Below are positions 11,221-12,920 of a DNA stretch of 12,920 nucleotides, in pieces. This DNA comes from Verrucomicrobiota bacterium. GTDB taxonomy: Bacteria > Verrucomicrobiota > Verrucomicrobiia > Verrucomicrobiales > Verrucomicrobiaceae. The stretch covers positions 1-12,920 of the forward strand of contig JAIOQF010000086.1 of NCBI GenBank assembly GCA_021413535.1, written 5' to 3'. The position numbers and the translations under genes are program-made. Every line of letters begins with the position of its first letter. Position 1 is the first letter of the stretch. Under the pieces are notes generated by a model. It saw only the letters and a list, made by a program, of their open reading frames with translations, had not been told where the DNA came from and searched no databases.

Positions 11221-12920
11221 ATGGATCCGTCATTTTCACCAGAATCCAAATGTCCCCGCTGCGGCGAATCGCTCCCGACCGATGCGGTGGCGGGCCTTTG
11301 CCCCCGCTGTCTCATGGTCGGGGCCATGCAGCCCACCCAGGCGAGCGATCAAACCGCGCCGATGCCGATCCTCACACCCGAGGAACTCGCACCGCACTTT
11401 CCGCAGTTGGAAATCATCGAATGCCTCGGACGCGGCGGCATGGGCGTCGTTTACAAAGCACGGCAGAAATCGTTAAACCGTCTTGTCGCACTGAAACTGC
11501 TGGCACCAGAGCGCGCGGACGATCCGCACTTCGCCGAGCGCTTTGAAAAAGAAGCGCTGGCACTCGCGGCGCTCAATCATCCGCACATCGTCGGCGTGTA
11601 TGACTTTGGTCATGCGGGCGGCTTCTACTTCCTGCTTATGGAGTTCGTGGACGGCGTGAACCTGCGCCAGGCGATGAAGGCTGGACGCTTCACGCCCGAG
11701 CAGGCGCTGGCCGTGGTGCCGCCTGTGTGCGAGGCCCTGCAATACGCGCACGAGCACGGCATCGTGCATCGCGACATCAAGCCGGAGAACCTGCTGCTCG
11801 ACAAAGAAGGCCGCGTGAAGATCGCCGACTTCGGCATCGCGAAGATGCTCGGTGAAAGTGGCACGGGCATCCTGCCCGTGAGTGTTGAATCCACGGGCAA
11901 GATGCCCGTGCCACATTCCTTCGTCGCTGGCACACCGCAATACATGTCGCCGGAGCAAAAGGCGCACGGCGTCACTGATCATCGTGCGGACATCTACTCG
12001 CTGGGCGTGGTGCTTTACGAAATGCTCACCGGCGAACTGCCCGCCGATAAACTGCAGCCGCCCTCGCGCAAGGTGCAGATTGACGTGCGCCTCGACGAGA
12101 TCGTCCTGCGCGCGTTGGAGAAGACTCCGGAACTTCGCTACCAAACCGCCGGAGAGTTTCGCACGCAGGTGGAGACGGTGGTTGCAACACCCGATGGCAG
12201 CCGGCGTGAACCCGCTCGAACATCCCTGAACCCATCCGGTCAAAGCGGGCACAAGTCGGCACAGGCAAATACCGCTGATCGCGTTTCGCATCACGTCGCT
12301 TTGATCGCCTTTATCTCCGCCTATGCCGGTCTGTTGTTCCTGCTGGTATCGACGGCTAGCCAGTTGCCGCCGCGGGTCGCCAGTCATTTTGGTTTGGAGG
12401 GACAGCCCAACGGCTGGATGGGCCGCGCATCCTATCTGGCCTTGTTCGGCTGTCTGCCGCTGCTGTTTGGCGGGGTGGCGGTTCTTATATCCTGGATGAC
12501 CCGCCGGCTCCCCGCCCGGTTCATCAACATTCCCCGCCGGGATTTCTGGCTGACCCCGGAACGGCGTCCGGCCGTGGCGGCTTTCCTGCGCCGTCGCATG
12601 TTCTGGCTGGCGGTCTTGATGACGGCCTTTCTCGCCGGGCTGCATCTGCTCACGGTTCACGCCAACCAGTCCGTGCCGGTGCATCTCTCGATGGATGGAT
12701 TGCTGGCCTTGGTCATAGCCTTTCTGCTGGCGTTGCTGGTCTGGACCATCTGCCTGCTCATGCGACTGGCCGAGGTGGACAAGCCGCTTTGCGTCGCCCA
12801 GCCGGGCAACAACCCGCCGCCTTCACCCGTCGCCACGGGAAACGGCTCCGCCCTTGGCAAATGGGCCTTCGGCCTTTTTCTCACGGGGATTCTGGGCAGC
12901 CTGCTGTTGATGGCGGTGTT
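11221..12920 (+). CDS. Membrane Ser/Thr protein kinase with N-terminal zinc ribbon and C-terminal DUF1648-like region (3' end outside window)
   Basis: 566 codons are visible and the frame is still open at the right edge. Residues 10-31 form a zinc ribbon (Cys11, Cys14, Cys27, Cys30). The kinase domain (about 61-320) has the glycine loop GRGGMGVV (70-77), Lys92, Glu111 of helix C, HRDIKPEN (183-190), DFG (203-205), GTPQYMSPEQ (237-246) and DIYSLG (256-261), so it should be active. A 19-residue in-frame insertion lies between DFG and SPE, encoded by a paired-hairpin repeat. From about 361 onward there are at least five hydrophobic segments. The stretch LPPRVASHFGLEGQPNGWM after the first segment resembles DUF1648 of SdpI-like membrane proteins. 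The kinase should face the cytoplasm. It follows the ECF sigma gene by 42 bp, a pairing known in Planctomycetes and Verrucomicrobia. The substrate is unknown. Confidence 0.93.
   Translation, partial: MDPSFSPESKCPRCGESLPTDAVAGLCPRCLMVGAMQPTQASDQTAPMPILTPEELAPHFPQLEIIECLGRGGMGVVYKARQKSLNRLVALKLLAPERADDPHFAERFEKEALALAALNHPHIVGVYDFGHAGGFYFLLMEFVDGVNLRQAMKAGRFTPEQALAVVPPVCEALQYAHEHGIVHRDIKPENLLLDKEGRVKIADFGIAKMLGESGTGILPVSVESTGKMPVPHSFVAGTPQYMSPEQKAHGVTDHRADIYSLGVVLYEMLTGELPADKLQPPSRKVQIDVRLDEIVLRALEKTPELRYQTAGEFRTQVETVVATPDGSRREPARTSLNPSGQSGHKSAQANTADRVSHHVALIAFISAYAGLLFLLVSTASQLPPRVASHFGLEGQPNGWMGRASYLALFGCLPLLFGGVAVLISWMTRRLPARFINIPRRDFWLTPERRPAVAAFLRRRMFWLAVLMTAFLAGLHLLTVHANQSVPVHLSMDGLLALVIAFLLALLVWTICLLMRLAEVDKPLCVAQPGNNPPPSPVATGNGSALGKWAFGLFLTGILGSLLLMAV
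11858..11914. repeat. Paired-hairpin (REPIN-like) repeat inserted in the kinase reading frame
   Basis: Two 23-bp arms (11858-11880 and 11892-11914) are inverted copies with one mismatch, separated by 11 bp. Each arm contains a perfect hairpin with an 8-bp stem and 3-nt loop: CACGGGCA-TCC-TGCCCGTG and CACGGGCA-AGA-TGCCCGTG. The outer ends are GTGGCAC and GTGCCAC. The total length is 57 bp, exactly 19 codons, and it is free of stops in the kinase frame. It encodes the peptides TGILPV and TGKMPVP; the opposite strand encodes HGQDARAT, a peptide I recall appearing often in predicted bacterial ORFs. That recollection is unchecked here. Confidence 0.85.

Noticed and set aside
11473..12684. Long minus-strand open frame (403 codons) opposite the kinase gene
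   Set aside because: The kinase frame carries every catalytic motif. The antisense product is His/Arg/Gln-rich, and its HGQDARAT peptide comes from the palindromic repeat.

Overview
The window looks like chromosomal DNA of a Gram-negative, high-GC bacterium, most probably a member of the Verrucomicrobiota (Prosthecobacter/Verrucomicrobium-like). This placement is inference. It rests on three things: an ECF sigma factor paired with a Ser/Thr protein kinase, the style of the palindromic repeats, and a Kdo transferase that implies LPS. Clear Shine-Dalgarno sequences are missing at most starts, so start codons were chosen mainly from protein features.

Layout, left to right. (1) 1-1367 appears to be the end of an integrated mobile island. 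It holds a truncated small gene and a tyrosine integrase whose 5' end points at the 3' end of a tRNA-Glu(UUC) gene (1368-1442, CCA encoded), with clustered short repeats in between. (2) 1501-4338 is a minus-strand housekeeping block of rhomboid protease, rsmD and waaA, tightly packed and transcribed toward the tRNA. (3) 4474-5091 is a plus-strand gene for an exported protein of unknown function. It is divergent from the rhomboid gene and its stop codon directly abuts that of nadA. (4) 5092-8583 is a minus-strand run of three metabolic genes: a D-2-hydroxyacid dehydrogenase, a phytoene-desaturase-like FAD oxidoreductase and nadA (quinolinate synthase). A REP-like inverted pair sits between the first two. 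(5) 8702-9922 is a Gfo/Idh/MocA oxidoreductase, divergent from the dehydrogenase. (6) 9923-10437 has no intact gene. It holds the C-terminal remnant of a REP-associated (IS200-like) tyrosine transposase between inverted palindromic repeats that carry the GTAG tetranucleotide typical of REP elements. (7) 10438-12920 is an ECF sigma factor followed by a Ser/Thr kinase with an N-terminal zinc ribbon and a C-terminal multi-helix membrane region. The kinase gene runs off the right edge.

The most unusual feature is inside the kinase. A 57-bp paired-hairpin repeat lies exactly in frame in the activation loop, between DFG and the SPE (APE-type) motif, and adds 19 codons to the protein. Together with the pair at 7539-7596 and the transposase remnant at about 9945-10352, the window holds three different families of REP-type palindromes within 4.4 kb. 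Two of them show base changes between copies that keep the stems paired. The sigma-kinase pair is probably a signalling module, with the membrane kinase sensing a signal and the sigma factor changing transcription. That role is inferred from gene order and family knowledge.
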